From the NCBI RefSeq assembly GCF_016595795.1, contig NZ_JAENHN010000023.1, forward strand, positions 154,747 through 218,746: a stretch of DNA of 64,000 nt, given 5' to 3'. This document shows, piece by piece, positions 44,803 to 52,973 of this stretch. A model generated the notes under the pieces. The model ran no database searches. It worked only from the letters and a program-made list of their open reading frames with translations, and was not told the DNA's origin. The translations under genes were made by a program, and so were the position numbers. Positions within the stretch are counted from its first letter, which is position 1. Each line of letters starts with the position of its first letter. The stretch is from Clostridium yunnanense (GTDB taxonomy: Bacteria; Bacillota; Clostridia; Clostridiales; Clostridiaceae).

Positions 44803-44881
44803 AAGATTCTTCACATACGTTCAGAAAAGGCGGATGCGCAAAAAAAATTCACTGAAAAAGCTCGCTTCAGAGATTTTTTTG
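44803..44881 (+). repeat. terminator-bearing repeat (GGAAAGGC family), copy 3
   Basis: AAGATTCTTCACATACGTTCAG, with the variant box GAAAAGGCGGATGC, then TTCACTGAA / CTTCAGAGA arms flanked by A7 and T7. Same order of motifs as copies at 22641 and 33215. It stands between the riboswitch and cobT and would place a second terminator-like hairpin in the leader. Confidence 0.65.
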
Positions 44882-45016
44882 TTTTAGAAGAAAATATAGA
44901 CAAAATATAAGATTTTAATGTTAGATAAATCTGTGGATAATTATATTTTATTTGTTGATAAATTTGCACAAAGTAAAATTCACAGATAAATAGTTTTAGT
45001 TGGGGGGAGTATTAAA

Positions 45017-46093
45017 GTGCAGGAAGCAAGTCTAATAAAGAATATACAGCCTCTTTATGAAAAATCTATGACTGAAGCTAAAGAAAGAATAGATAACTTA
45101 GTAAAGCCTATAGGTAGTCTTGGAAAGCTTGAAAAGATAGCTATAAAGTTATCTGGAATAACAGGTGAATTATATAATCATATCACAAAAAAAGCAGTGG
45201 TTATAATGTGTTCTGATAATGGAGTATGTGAAGAAGGCGTAGCATCAGCTCCTCAAGTAGTTACTGCAACTCAAACAATAAATTTCATAAAAGGTGTAAC
45301 GGGAGTTGGTGTTTTAGCAAGACATAACAATTGTGATTTAAAGGTTGTAGATATAGGTATCAATGAAGAAATAAATCATAGTAAGCTAATAAACTGTAAG
45401 ATAAGGAAAGGCACATCAAATATTGCTAAGGGTGAAGCCATGACAAGAGAAGAAGCTCTTACAGCTATTGGGGCAGGAATTGACTTAGTTTCAAAGCTTA
45501 AAAAAGAAGGTTATAACCTTATAGGCACAGGGGAGATGGGAATAGGAAACACCACTTCTAGTTCTTCAATATTAATTGCCTTAACTGGTTGCTCTATCGA
45601 TAAAGCCGTAGGTAGAGGAGCGGGGCTTACTGATGAAGCTTTTGAAAAGAAAAAGAAGGTTATAAAAAAAGCTTTAGAAGTAAATAAGCCTAATTCTAAG
45701 GATCCATTAGATGTTTTACATAAGGTTGGAGGCTTTGATATCGCTGGACTTGTAGGAGTATATTTAGGGGCAGCAAAGTATAGGATGCCAGTAGTTATAG
45801 ATGGATTCATTTCTGCAATTGCAGCCCTAATAGCGCACAGGTTAAATAAAGTCACTAAAGATTTTATGTTTCCATCTCATATATCAATGGAAAAAGGGTA
45901 TAACTTAGTTTTATCTGAGTTAGGATTAGAGCCAATTTTAGATTTATCCATGAGACTCGGAGAAGGGTCTGGATGTCCATTGGCTTTTAATATAATAGAA
46001 GCTTCTACAAAGATAATGAATGAAATGGCAACCTTTGAAGAAGGTAATGTAGATTTAGATAATTATAAGGGGCTTTGGGAGGAAAAGATATGA
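45017..46093 (+). CDS. cobT: nicotinate-nucleotide--dimethylbenzimidazole phosphoribosyltransferase
   Basis: 358 residues, the family size. Recognisable segments are KPIGSLGKLEKIAIKLSGI, VVIMCSDNGVCEEGVASAP, GTGEMGIGNTTSSSSI and the C-terminal MRLGEGSGCPLAFNII, including the catalytic Glu region. CobT activates the lower-ligand base as its alpha-riboside 5'-phosphate for attachment to the corrin ring. The start is GTG after GGGGGGAG. First gene of a cobT-cobU-cobS block with overlapping codons, downstream of a cobalamin riboswitch. Confidence 0.96.
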   Translation: MQEASLIKNIQPLYEKSMTEAKERIDNLVKPIGSLGKLEKIAIKLSGITGELYNHITKKAVVIMCSDNGVCEEGVASAPQVVTATQTINFIKGVTGVGVLARHNNCDLKVVDIGINEEINHSKLINCKIRKGTSNIAKGEAMTREEALTAIGAGIDLVSKLKKEGYNLIGTGEMGIGNTTSSSSILIALTGCSIDKAVGRGAGLTDEAFEKKKKVIKKALEVNKPNSKDPLDVLHKVGGFDIAGLVGVYLGAAKYRMPVVIDGFISAIAALIAHRLNKVTKDFMFPSHISMEKGYNLVLSELGLEPILDLSMRLGEGSGCPLAFNIIEASTKIMNEMATFEEGNVDLDNYKGLWEEKI

Positions 46094-46644
46094 TTACTTT
46101 AGTAACTGGAGGCGCAAGAAGTGGAAAGTCTTCTTTTGGAGAATCATTACTTAAAAGTGAACTAGAAGTTTTGTATATTGCAACTTCAATACCTTTTGAT
46201 GAGGAAATGAAAGATAGAGTCAGGAAGCACAGAGATCAAAGACCAAGCCATTGGCATACCTTAGAAAGTTATAAAAATTTCCAAGCTGAATTTGAAAAGA
46301 TACTAGGTAGTAATATAACTTATGATGGTGTAATTGTTGATTGTATAACTATAATGATTTCTAATATATTATTAGAGAATTTAAGTGATGATGGCAATGA
46401 TGATTATAATTTAATTGAGCAGAAGGTTATCTTTGAGATTGATAATTTAATAAAAGGTTTAAGAAACTTTGATTGCAAAACCGTTATAGTAACTAATGAG
46501 GTTGGAAGTGGAATAGTACCAGAAAACAAGTTGTCTAGAGAATTTAGAGATATAGCAGGGCGAGTAAATCAAAGATTAGCAAAAGAAGCAGATGAAGTTT
46601 ACCTAGTTGTATCAGGTATACCTGTAAGGATTAAGGGTGAATGA
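46090..46644 (+). CDS. cobU: adenosylcobinamide kinase / adenosylcobinamide-phosphate guanylyltransferase
   Basis: 184 residues: P-loop TGGARSGKSSFGESL, the guanylylated-His region RKHRDQRPSHWHTLE, VDCITIMISN and VTNEVGSGIVPENKLSREFRD. CobU phosphorylates adenosylcobinamide and transfers GMP to give AdoCbi-GDP. The start is ATG 46090, overlapping the cobT stop as ATGA; the in-frame TTG five codons earlier lies on the ribosome binding site GGGAGGA. It overlaps the start of cobS at its 3' end. Confidence 0.96.
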   Translation: MITLVTGGARSGKSSFGESLLKSELEVLYIATSIPFDEEMKDRVRKHRDQRPSHWHTLESYKNFQAEFEKILGSNITYDGVIVDCITIMISNILLENLSDDGNDDYNLIEQKVIFEIDNLIKGLRNFDCKTVIVTNEVGSGIVPENKLSREFRDIAGRVNQRLAKEADEVYLVVSGIPVRIKGE

Positions 46645-47398
46645 ATTGAAAAAGTTTATTTTGATTATACAGTTTATGACTAGAATACCTATAAACTTAA
46701 GTTTAGAAGTTAAAAGAGAGGATTTTTCGGATGCAGTAAGATACTTTCCTTTAGTAGGACTTATAATAGGTGCGATAGATTTACTTATATATATAATTAC
46801 AAGCAAGTTATTCCATGGAATGCTGCCAGCAGTATTTACAATAATATCACATATTATTGTTACTGGAGGTCTGCATCTAGACGGCTTAAGTGATACCGCC
46901 GACGGAATATTTTCAGGTAGAAGCAAGGATAAGATTCTTGAAATCATGAAAGATAGCAGAGTTGGAACCTTTGGAGTACTGGCCCTTGTTGCACTAATAC
47001 TTCTAAAATTTGCAGCAATCCAAGAACTTTCAGAGGTTAACATATACTCAGCTCTTTTGATTTCTCCAGTACTTAGTAGAACTTTAGCTACGCTTTTGAT
47101 GTACAAAAGAAGATATGCAAGGGAGAAAGAAGGTTTAGGGGATCTATTTATAGGTAAGATTTCTTTGTTAACCTTTAGTATTGCCTTGATTTTAGGCTTA
47201 ATTATAACTTTAGGTTTAGGAAGAATTTATGGGCTTATAGTTATAATAGTAGGGTTTATTTTTACAATGTTATTTAGATCTTATATAGAAAAAAGGCTAG
47301 ATGGTATAACAGGAGACATATTAGGAGCAAGTGTTGAGTTAAATGAAGTACTTGTATTGATAGTTTTCTGTTTATTAAAAAGTTTAATTCAACTGTAG
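46637..47398 (+). CDS. cobS: adenosylcobinamide-GDP ribazoletransferase (cobalamin synthase)
   Basis: 253-residue membrane protein with several transmembrane segments. The diagnostic Asp-rich motif GGLHLDGLSDTADGIFSG and MKDSRVGTFGVLALV are present. It joins alpha-ribazole phosphate from CobT with AdoCbi-GDP from CobU at the membrane. GTG 46637 overlaps the cobU end by 8 bases; a TTG three codons later (after AAGGGTG) is an alternative start giving the more usual MKKF opening. A family 2 repeat begins at its stop codon. Confidence 0.95.
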   Translation: MNELKKFILIIQFMTRIPINLSLEVKREDFSDAVRYFPLVGLIIGAIDLLIYIITSKLFHGMLPAVFTIISHIIVTGGLHLDGLSDTADGIFSGRSKDKILEIMKDSRVGTFGVLALVALILLKFAAIQELSEVNIYSALLISPVLSRTLATLLMYKRRYAREKEGLGDLFIGKISLLTFSIALILGLIITLGLGRIYGLIVIIVGFIFTMLFRSYIEKRLDGITGDILGASVELNEVLVLIVFCLLKSLIQL

Positions 47399-47615
47399 TA
47401 TTATTGAAATTAAGTGGTTATAAAGGATATGCTATATGAGCGAGCTGTTAGAATTAAATGATTTTGTCAGATGGAGTGGCGTAAAAAACTGTACTGTTCG
47501 AACGTAGTGAGTTTACAGTTTTAGCCATGGAATATGAAAAAATCATATTAATTCTCTGCGTAAGCTCATTAAGGCATCGGATGTATAACTGCTTAATTTC
47601 AACACAGTGCATTAA
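47399..47615. repeat. modular palindrome family 2, copy d (full-length, with internal module)
   Basis: About 215 bp. Outer arms TTGAAATTAAGTGGTTATA / TATAACTGCTTAATTTCAA. After GCTATATG come 120 extra bases (47439-47558), and the family sequence resumes exactly with CGTAAGCTCATT. The inserted module is itself palindromic: GAATTAAATGATTTT / AAAATCATATTAATTC, then TGGC / GCCA, then AAAACTGTA / TTACAGTTTT with apex TGTTCGAACGTAGTGAG. It separates cobS from cobC. Confidence 0.85.
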
Positions 47616-47658
47616 GAGCACCATATTTTAGAGTTATTCATCTTTAAGAGGAGATATT

Positions 47659-48255
47659 ATGAAGCTTATCTTAATAAGACATGGAGAGACAGAAGGTAAT
47701 TATAAAGGCTTATATCAAGGCATTATGGATTATCCATTAAGTGAAGAAGGAAATCTACAAAATCTAAAGGTAAAGAGTAAGTTAGAAAATATAAATGTAA
47801 ATAAGGTCTACTATTCTGCACTAAAAAGAGCGAAAAAAACAGCTGAGGCAATTTTTGATTTTTCAAGTAGTACAATTTGCTTTGAAGAAGTCTCAAGTTT
47901 AAATGAGATAAACTTTGGAGTTTGGGAGGGTAAAGATTATAAATATATAAGCAAAAATTATAGTGAGCAGTTCCAAAGCTTTATAGATGATTTTAGGACT
48001 TTTGAATTTCCCGAAGGAGAAAGCTTTAAGGATTTTTATAATAGGGTATGCGAAGGAATTAAGAAAATTATAAATGCATCAAAGGAAGAGGACAATATTG
48101 CAATAGTTGCTCACGGGGGCACCATAAAAGTAATATTATGTATGCTTTTAGGATTTAATTATGAAGGTTTTTATAAATTCAATGTTAATCATGGCTGTTA
48201 TAGTTTGATCACTGTATACAAAGATAGTGCAGTGTTGGAATTTTTAAATAAATAA
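47659..48255 (+). CDS. cobC: alpha-ribazole phosphatase (histidine phosphatase family)
   Basis: 198 residues with the phosphoglycerate-mutase-like motif LIRHGETEGNYKGLYQG at the N terminus and the second catalytic His in IVAHGGTIKVIL. In this context, after cobT, cobU and cobS, it is best read as CobC, which removes the 5'-phosphate from alpha-ribazole or adenosylcobalamin phosphate. The histidine phosphatase family is broad, so the exact substrate rests on neighbours. RBS AGAGGAG. A 215-bp repeat separates it from cobS, but no terminator does. Confidence 0.88.
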   Translation: MKLILIRHGETEGNYKGLYQGIMDYPLSEEGNLQNLKVKSKLENINVNKVYYSALKRAKKTAEAIFDFSSSTICFEEVSSLNEINFGVWEGKDYKYISKNYSEQFQSFIDDFRTFEFPEGESFKDFYNRVCEGIKKIINASKEEDNIAIVAHGGTIKVILCMLLGFNYEGFYKFNVNHGCYSLITVYKDSAVLEFLNK

Positions 48256-48290
48256 GTTGATATTATATAGGATTTAAGGAGGAATAGAAA

Positions 48291-49199
48291 TTGAAAAGTA
48301 TAAAGAAGTTATCAATTGTAATAATAGCATTAGTATTTACTTTATCTCTAATGGCTTGCACAAAGAGTGAATCAAAAAGTGAAGAAGGTAAAGTGATAAA
48401 AATAACTGATTCATATAATAGAGAAGTATCCTTAGATAGAGTGCCTCAAAGAGTAGTAACTTTATCACCAGGTGCTACAGAAACTATATTTGCTTTAAAG
48501 AAGGAAAGTATTTTAGTAGGAAGATCAGACTACGATGATTACCCAGCAGAAGTTTCTAAGGTAGAAAATGTAGGGGGATTAGAAAACCCAAATATAGAGA
48601 AAATAACTGAACTTAAGCCCGATTTAGTAATAGCTGGAGCACATTTTTCTAAGGAAGTGCTTAAAAAGCTTGAAGATCTTGGCATTAAGGTTGCAGTGCT
48701 TTATGGAGAGGATAATTTTGATGGAGCATATAAGAATGTTTTAGATATAGCAGAAGTTCTCGGAGTTAAGAATGATGGACAAAAGATAGTAGATGGAATG
48801 AAGAAAAAGGTTTCAGAGGTTGAAGAAAAGATAAAAGCTTCTAAGAAAATCAAATTATATTATGTTGTTGACTTTGGCAAACAAGATTTCACAGCAGGCG
48901 GAGACACTTTTGTTGGTGAGCTTATAGAAAAAGCAGGTGGAGATAATATAGCTAAGGATGTTAAGGGATGGAATTACAACTTTGAAAAAATAGTTGAGAA
49001 TAATCCTGATGTCATAATATTATCTGACAAATATGATGCTAAAAAAAGATTTATACAAGCAGATAGATACAAAGATCTTCCTGCAGTTAAAGCTAACAAA
49101 ATTTTTGAAATAGATGACAATATGCTAGTTAGACAAGGACCAAGGCAAGCAGACGGCCTAGAGGCGCTTGCGAAAATATTACATCCAGAAGCTTTTTAA
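48291..49199 (+). CDS. btuF: cobalamin/corrinoid ABC transporter substrate-binding lipoprotein
   Basis: 302 residues. Signal peptide with lipobox LMAC; lipidated Cys at residue 23. The mature part is the two-lobe, helix-linked fold of the BtuF/FhuD/FepB family (RVVTLSPGATETIFAL, ELKPDLVIAG, NPDVIILS). Family members bind B12, siderophores or haem; placement behind cob genes and a cobalamin riboswitch argues for corrinoid. The start is TTG after AGGAGG. BtuC and BtuD homologues follow at once. Confidence 0.88.
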   Translation: MKSIKKLSIVIIALVFTLSLMACTKSESKSEEGKVIKITDSYNREVSLDRVPQRVVTLSPGATETIFALKKESILVGRSDYDDYPAEVSKVENVGGLENPNIEKITELKPDLVIAGAHFSKEVLKKLEDLGIKVAVLYGEDNFDGAYKNVLDIAEVLGVKNDGQKIVDGMKKKVSEVEEKIKASKKIKLYYVVDFGKQDFTAGGDTFVGELIEKAGGDNIAKDVKGWNYNFEKIVENNPDVIILSDKYDAKKRFIQADRYKDLPAVKANKIFEIDDNMLVRQGPRQADGLEALAKILHPEAF

Positions 49200-49210
49200 G
49201 AGGTAGCTAA

Positions 49211-50209
49211 ATGAAGAAAAAAAGACTACTAGCAGTACTTTTTATTTTACTGATAGTTTTAGTAGTAGCTTCCATCACGGTAGGTTCAGCATCGTTAAAA
49301 TCTAGTGAGGCTGTTAGATTAATATGGCTTAAAATAATTGGCGTGAATATAGATTCAATATATGAGAAGATAATATTTAACATAAGGTTACCAAGAATAA
49401 TATTGGCAGCCTTAGTTGGGGCGGGACTTGGAGTAAGTGGAGCTGCCTTTCAGGGGATATTTAAAAACCCAATGGCAGATCCTTACGTTCTTGGAGTATC
49501 TTCTGGGGCGGCGGTAGGTGCTACCATTTCTATTGTTTTTAAGTTGGAGAACTATGGTGTGTTTTTTACTACAATACTTGCATTTTTAGGAGCTTTTATT
49601 TCGCTAATTCTAGTTTATAACATAGCAAAGGTCGGTAAAAAGCTTCCTACCACAACACTATTACTGGCAGGTGTTGCTATAAACTTCTTGTTTTCATCAG
49701 TTATATCGCTTTCAATGATTTTACATAGAGAAGCTATGGAAAGAATAATATATTGGACTATGGGAAGTTTTAATGAAGCATCCTACAGTCAAATATTGAT
49801 TGTTGCACCAGTAGTTATAATTATATCAATTAGTTTTCAGCTACTTTATAGACAATTTAATATATTAGCTTCTGGAGATGAAGGTGCATATTCTTTGGGA
49901 GTGGAAGTAGATAAGCTTAAAAAGCTGATTATATTGGTAAGTTCAATTATGATTGCTGTGGTAGTCTCAGTAAGTGGGATTATAGGTTTTATAGGACTCA
50001 TAATACCTCATATTGCAAGGCTTATTGTAGGAGCAAATCATAGAGAACTGTTTCCATTTTCCTTTGTATTAGGAGCTATATTTTCACTTGGCTGTGATAC
50101 TTTGGCTAGAATATTATTATCTCCTACAGAATTACCTGTTGGAGCAATAACAAGTCTCTTTGGAGCTCCATTTTTTATATATCTTCTTTGGAAAAGAAAG
50201 AGAGCATGA
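49211..50209 (+). CDS. btuC: FecCD-family permease, corrinoid uptake
   Basis: 332 residues, about ten transmembrane helices, with family segments RLPRIILAALVGAGLGVSGA, NPMADPYVLGVSSGA and the cytosolic loop GIIGFIGLIIPHIARLIVG that contacts the ATPase. Partner of the BtuF- and BtuD-like genes on either side; 11 bases after btuF and overlapping btuD by 4 bases (ATGA). Corrinoid specificity is inferred from the riboswitch-cob context. Confidence 0.9.
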   Translation: MKKKRLLAVLFILLIVLVVASITVGSASLKSSEAVRLIWLKIIGVNIDSIYEKIIFNIRLPRIILAALVGAGLGVSGAAFQGIFKNPMADPYVLGVSSGAAVGATISIVFKLENYGVFFTTILAFLGAFISLILVYNIAKVGKKLPTTTLLLAGVAINFLFSSVISLSMILHREAMERIIYWTMGSFNEASYSQILIVAPVVIIISISFQLLYRQFNILASGDEGAYSLGVEVDKLKKLIILVSSIMIAVVVSVSGIIGFIGLIIPHIARLIVGANHRELFPFSFVLGAIFSLGCDTLARILLSPTELPVGAITSLFGAPFFIYLLWKRKRA

Positions 50210-50982
50210 ATATGTCTATAATAGATATTATACAATTACAATATAATCTAAATAAAGTAACTATATTGAAGGATATAGATTTAACCTTTGAAGCGGGAAA
50301 GTTTTATTCAATTGTGGGACCAAATGGAAGTGGTAAAACAACCTTGATAAAAAACATTATAAAATATCTAAGTCCCTCTAAAGGGAAAGTTCTTATTGAA
50401 AATAAAGGTGTCGATAAGATAAGGGCTAAAGAGTTTGCAGATATAATAAGTTATGTGCCTCAGGACACAGTGCTTGAAATGGAGTTTTCTTGTTATGATG
50501 TAGTTATGATGGGAAGGAATAATAAGATAAGGTTTCTTGGAACTGAGACAAACGAAGACATAAAAAAAGTTGAAGAAGCAATGAAAGCAACTGAAATCCT
50601 TGATTTAAAAGATAAGCTAATTACAGAAGTTAGTGGAGGCGAAAGACAAAGAGTATTGCTTGCTAGAGCCATAGCACAGGATAGTAGGTGCATAATACTG
50701 GATGAGCCACTATCTAATTTAGATATAAAGCATCAGTTAGAAATTATTCATATTCTAAACAAGCTAAGCGCTTCAGGAAAGACCATAATTGCTGTACTTC
50801 ATGATATAAACTTGGCTTTGACCTACACTGATAATGCAGTGATAATGAAAGACGGAAAAATATTTGCTTATGGAAAGACAGAAGATGTTATAAATGTTAA
50901 AAATATAGAAGAAGTTTATGGAGTAAGCTGTAAATTAGTATCAATTGAAGGCGGAAAACATATAATATTTACTAGACAATAA
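50206..50982 (+). CDS. btuD: ABC ATPase of corrinoid uptake system
   Basis: 258 residues with Walker A GPNGSGKTT, Q-loop YVPQDTV, signature EVSGGERQRVLLARA, Walker B CIILDEPLSNLD and H-loop VLHDINLAL, all canonical. Belongs to the FecE/BtuD group. The start is ATG 50206, overlapping the btuC stop; an in-frame TTG upstream lies within btuC. Completes the btuFCD set and probably ends the transcript, since a terminator follows. Confidence 0.92.
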   Translation: MNMSIIDIIQLQYNLNKVTILKDIDLTFEAGKFYSIVGPNGSGKTTLIKNIIKYLSPSKGKVLIENKGVDKIRAKEFADIISYVPQDTVLEMEFSCYDVVMMGRNNKIRFLGTETNEDIKKVEEAMKATEILDLKDKLITEVSGGERQRVLLARAIAQDSRCIILDEPLSNLDIKHQLEIIHILNKLSASGKTIIAVLHDINLALTYTDNAVIMKDGKIFAYGKTEDVINVKNIEEVYGVSCKLVSIEGGKHIIFTRQ

Positions 50983-51029
50983 AAAAAGGCATCACTACTT
51001 AGCAGGAGGCTTTGCAGTGGTGCTTTTTA
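50982..51029 (+). terminator. terminator of the cob-btu cluster
   Basis: AAAAAGGCATCACTAC pairs with GCAGTGGTGCTTTTT (imperfect) around a 15-base loop, then TTAAC. Confidence 0.7.
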
Positions 51030-51035
51030 ACTTTG

Positions 51036-51098
51036 TTGTGTTTAAGAATATTGTTGAAGCATTGGATGAATAACCATTTAATTTCGGCACGGTGTTTT
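51036..51098. repeat. modular palindrome family 2, copy e (minimal form)
   Basis: GTGTTTAAGAATATTGTTGAA is followed directly by GCATTGGATGAATAACCATT and TAATTTCGGCACGGTG. The left arm and apex of copies a-d are missing, so this looks like an internal-deletion derivative that keeps both ends. Confidence 0.65.
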
Positions 51099-51114
51099 CA
51101 CAGCGTATAATTAA

Positions 51115-52401
51115 TTATTTCTTAGTGTTAAAAATGCTACTAAGAACTCTTCCGTCAGGAGAAGGAAGCTCGGTGCCTATAATCTTTGATATAGTTGGAG
51201 CTTCATCAAGTAAGCTCATTTCTCCGATATCAAAGTCCTTTTTGATATTTTCTCCACTTATTAAAAAGAAAGTTTGATAATCCTCTTTATAAGGCGAGTA
51301 GCCGTGGGTTGCTTTATCGTACTTTTCTCCCACTTCTTCTATAGTTTCACCATTTAAATCATTTGAAAAATAATAGCCTGCTTTAGCTTCTAGCATAAGT
51401 GCACAATTGTTGTCTATTCCTAAGTTTTTCAAATCATCTCCACTTAGAATTTCTTCTAAGCAATTATCATTGTTACTTGAAAAGTCCTTTAGTAATTTGA
51501 TTACTTTATCTTTCAATTCTATATCATTATCTTTAATATAGATATAGGCTGAACCATCGCAATTATTTAGGTAAACCTTAGGCTCTTGAAGTTTTCCTTT
51601 TTCATCTTTAGGTATATAACCCTCTTGTAAAAATAAAGTGTTTAACTTTATAACTTTATTTGTATCCATAAGAGAGTGGTCGCCTAAAACAACTATAGTA
51701 GATTGTTTATAACAATCATGAGTATTTAAGACTTCTATAATTTTTCCAAGTCTCACATCATGTCTTCTTAAAGCATTAGTTACCTCATCATTTTCTGTAC
51801 CATGATGATGCTTATTAGTATCAACATCAGTAAGATGAACCATTAGAAAATCAACTTTTTCCTTTTGTAATAGATAAAGTGCACACTCCGTAGAGAAATT
51901 ATCGAGATGAGGCTGTTTCTTTCCTTCTCTGAGATAACCATATTTAAAATTCATCAAAAGCTGATAAGATGGTGTTCCACTGTATAAAGATATCATAGGC
52001 TGCGTTAACCACCAACGATTTGCAAAGATTTCAGGCATATTATAATCTATTGCAGCTTTACCTGTTACAGGCCATAAAATTGCCCCAGTAGTATAGCCTT
52101 CCTTTTTAGCTAGATCATAAATTGTGTCACAGTTAACCTGAGACTTAAACCAAAACCAATCAGGGGAGTCCACTCCTGGTTGCAATAAGATATTGTTAAT
52201 TACACCATGATTAGCAGGTTTTTTACCGGTTACAATTGACACATGCGCTGGATAAGTTAGTGATGGATATATACTATTAACCTTATAGGAATAAGAACTA
52301 GTACTAAGTAATTTGCTAAAGCTAGGAAGAGTCTTCAAGAACTCGAAATCCTTTCTTCCAAGACCATCTAAAGATATTATTATAATAGGATTAGATTTCA
52401 T
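51115..52401 (-). CDS. alkaline-phosphatase-superfamily phosphodiesterase (nucleotide pyrophosphatase type)
   Basis: 428 residues. Metal-site segments of the type I phosphodiesterase/nucleotide pyrophosphatase group are visible: IIISLDGLGRKDF, the nucleophile Thr region YPSLTYPAHVSIVTGKKPANHGV, HLTDVDTNKHHHG, VVLGDHSLMDT and ATHGYSPYKEDYQTF. There is no signal peptide, so it is probably cytosolic, which is unusual for secreted relatives. RBS GAGGAGG. It is convergent with btuD. Substrate unknown. Confidence 0.87.
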   Translation of the reverse strand: MKSNPIIIISLDGLGRKDFEFLKTLPSFSKLLSTSSYSYKVNSIYPSLTYPAHVSIVTGKKPANHGVINNILLQPGVDSPDWFWFKSQVNCDTIYDLAKKEGYTTGAILWPVTGKAAIDYNMPEIFANRWWLTQPMISLYSGTPSYQLLMNFKYGYLREGKKQPHLDNFSTECALYLLQKEKVDFLMVHLTDVDTNKHHHGTENDEVTNALRRHDVRLGKIIEVLNTHDCYKQSTIVVLGDHSLMDTNKVIKLNTLFLQEGYIPKDEKGKLQEPKVYLNNCDGSAYIYIKDNDIELKDKVIKLLKDFSSNNDNCLEEILSGDDLKNLGIDNNCALMLEAKAGYYFSNDLNGETIEEVGEKYDKATHGYSPYKEDYQTFFLISGENIKKDFDIGEMSLLDEAPTISKIIGTELPSPDGRVLSSIFNTKK

Positions 52402-52973
52402 TAATTAAACCTCCTCGTTACCTTATGAAACGGTATATGGTAAAATATATTTGCGACTTAGTTTATAATGATAGCAGAGTTTTATAAAAGACTTATGTAA
52501 TTAAAAGCTAATTTTATTATTGATTACAGCTTTTACTACTGTCTAAATTAAAATTCAGTGTCATTAAATAAGTTACCTAATTTCAGTATAGGCTTGTACA
52601 ACAGAAATTAAAACCCTTTCAGTGTTACATTTACTAATATTTAATATTTATAATGTGAGGAAAGTCTACACAAAATACAATTAAATTATATAAAAGTGGA
52701 ATTATATGGTTAAGCGCTTAGGAAAACAACTTAATTTTAATATCTAACTTACATTTTGTCTTCTGCGCAGCCACTTAATTTGAACAGCGTTATTCAATTC
52801 AGCAATGTTCGTGAACATAGACAAAAATAAAAGAACTTTTTAGATATAACAATACAAAAGTTTAACAATATAGGAATTTTTAAATTTAAGAATATAAGAA
52901 TTTGAGAATATAAGAATTTGAGAATATAAAAATATAAGAATTTATAGTGATAATGATGGAGGAGAGAGAATTT
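52402..52973. other. long intergenic region with degenerate repeats
   Basis: About 570 bases between divergent genes with no convincing ORF. At 52735-52800 a degenerate family 2-like half-element can be read on the minus strand (AAATTAAGTGGC..GCAGAAGAC). At 52867-52943 is a short tandem repeat. The two flanking promoters must lie here. Confidence 0.45.
52889..52943 (+). repeat. 16-bp tandem repeat upstream of the PfkB kinase
   Basis: AGAATATAAGAATTTG occurs perfectly at 52889-52904 and 52905-52920, followed by a degenerate third unit to 52943; related AGGAATTTTTAAATTTA lies to the left. It ends about 30 bases before the start codon. Such repeats can vary in number by slippage. Confidence 0.8.

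Noticed and set aside
46612..47106. 164-codon open frame antisense to cobS
   Set aside because: Fully covered by cobS, whose motifs are unmistakable; no initiation signals on the opposite strand.
52889..52943. Short direct repeats as a possible CRISPR remnant
   Set aside because: Units are directly adjacent 16-mers without spacers; a simple tandem repeat.
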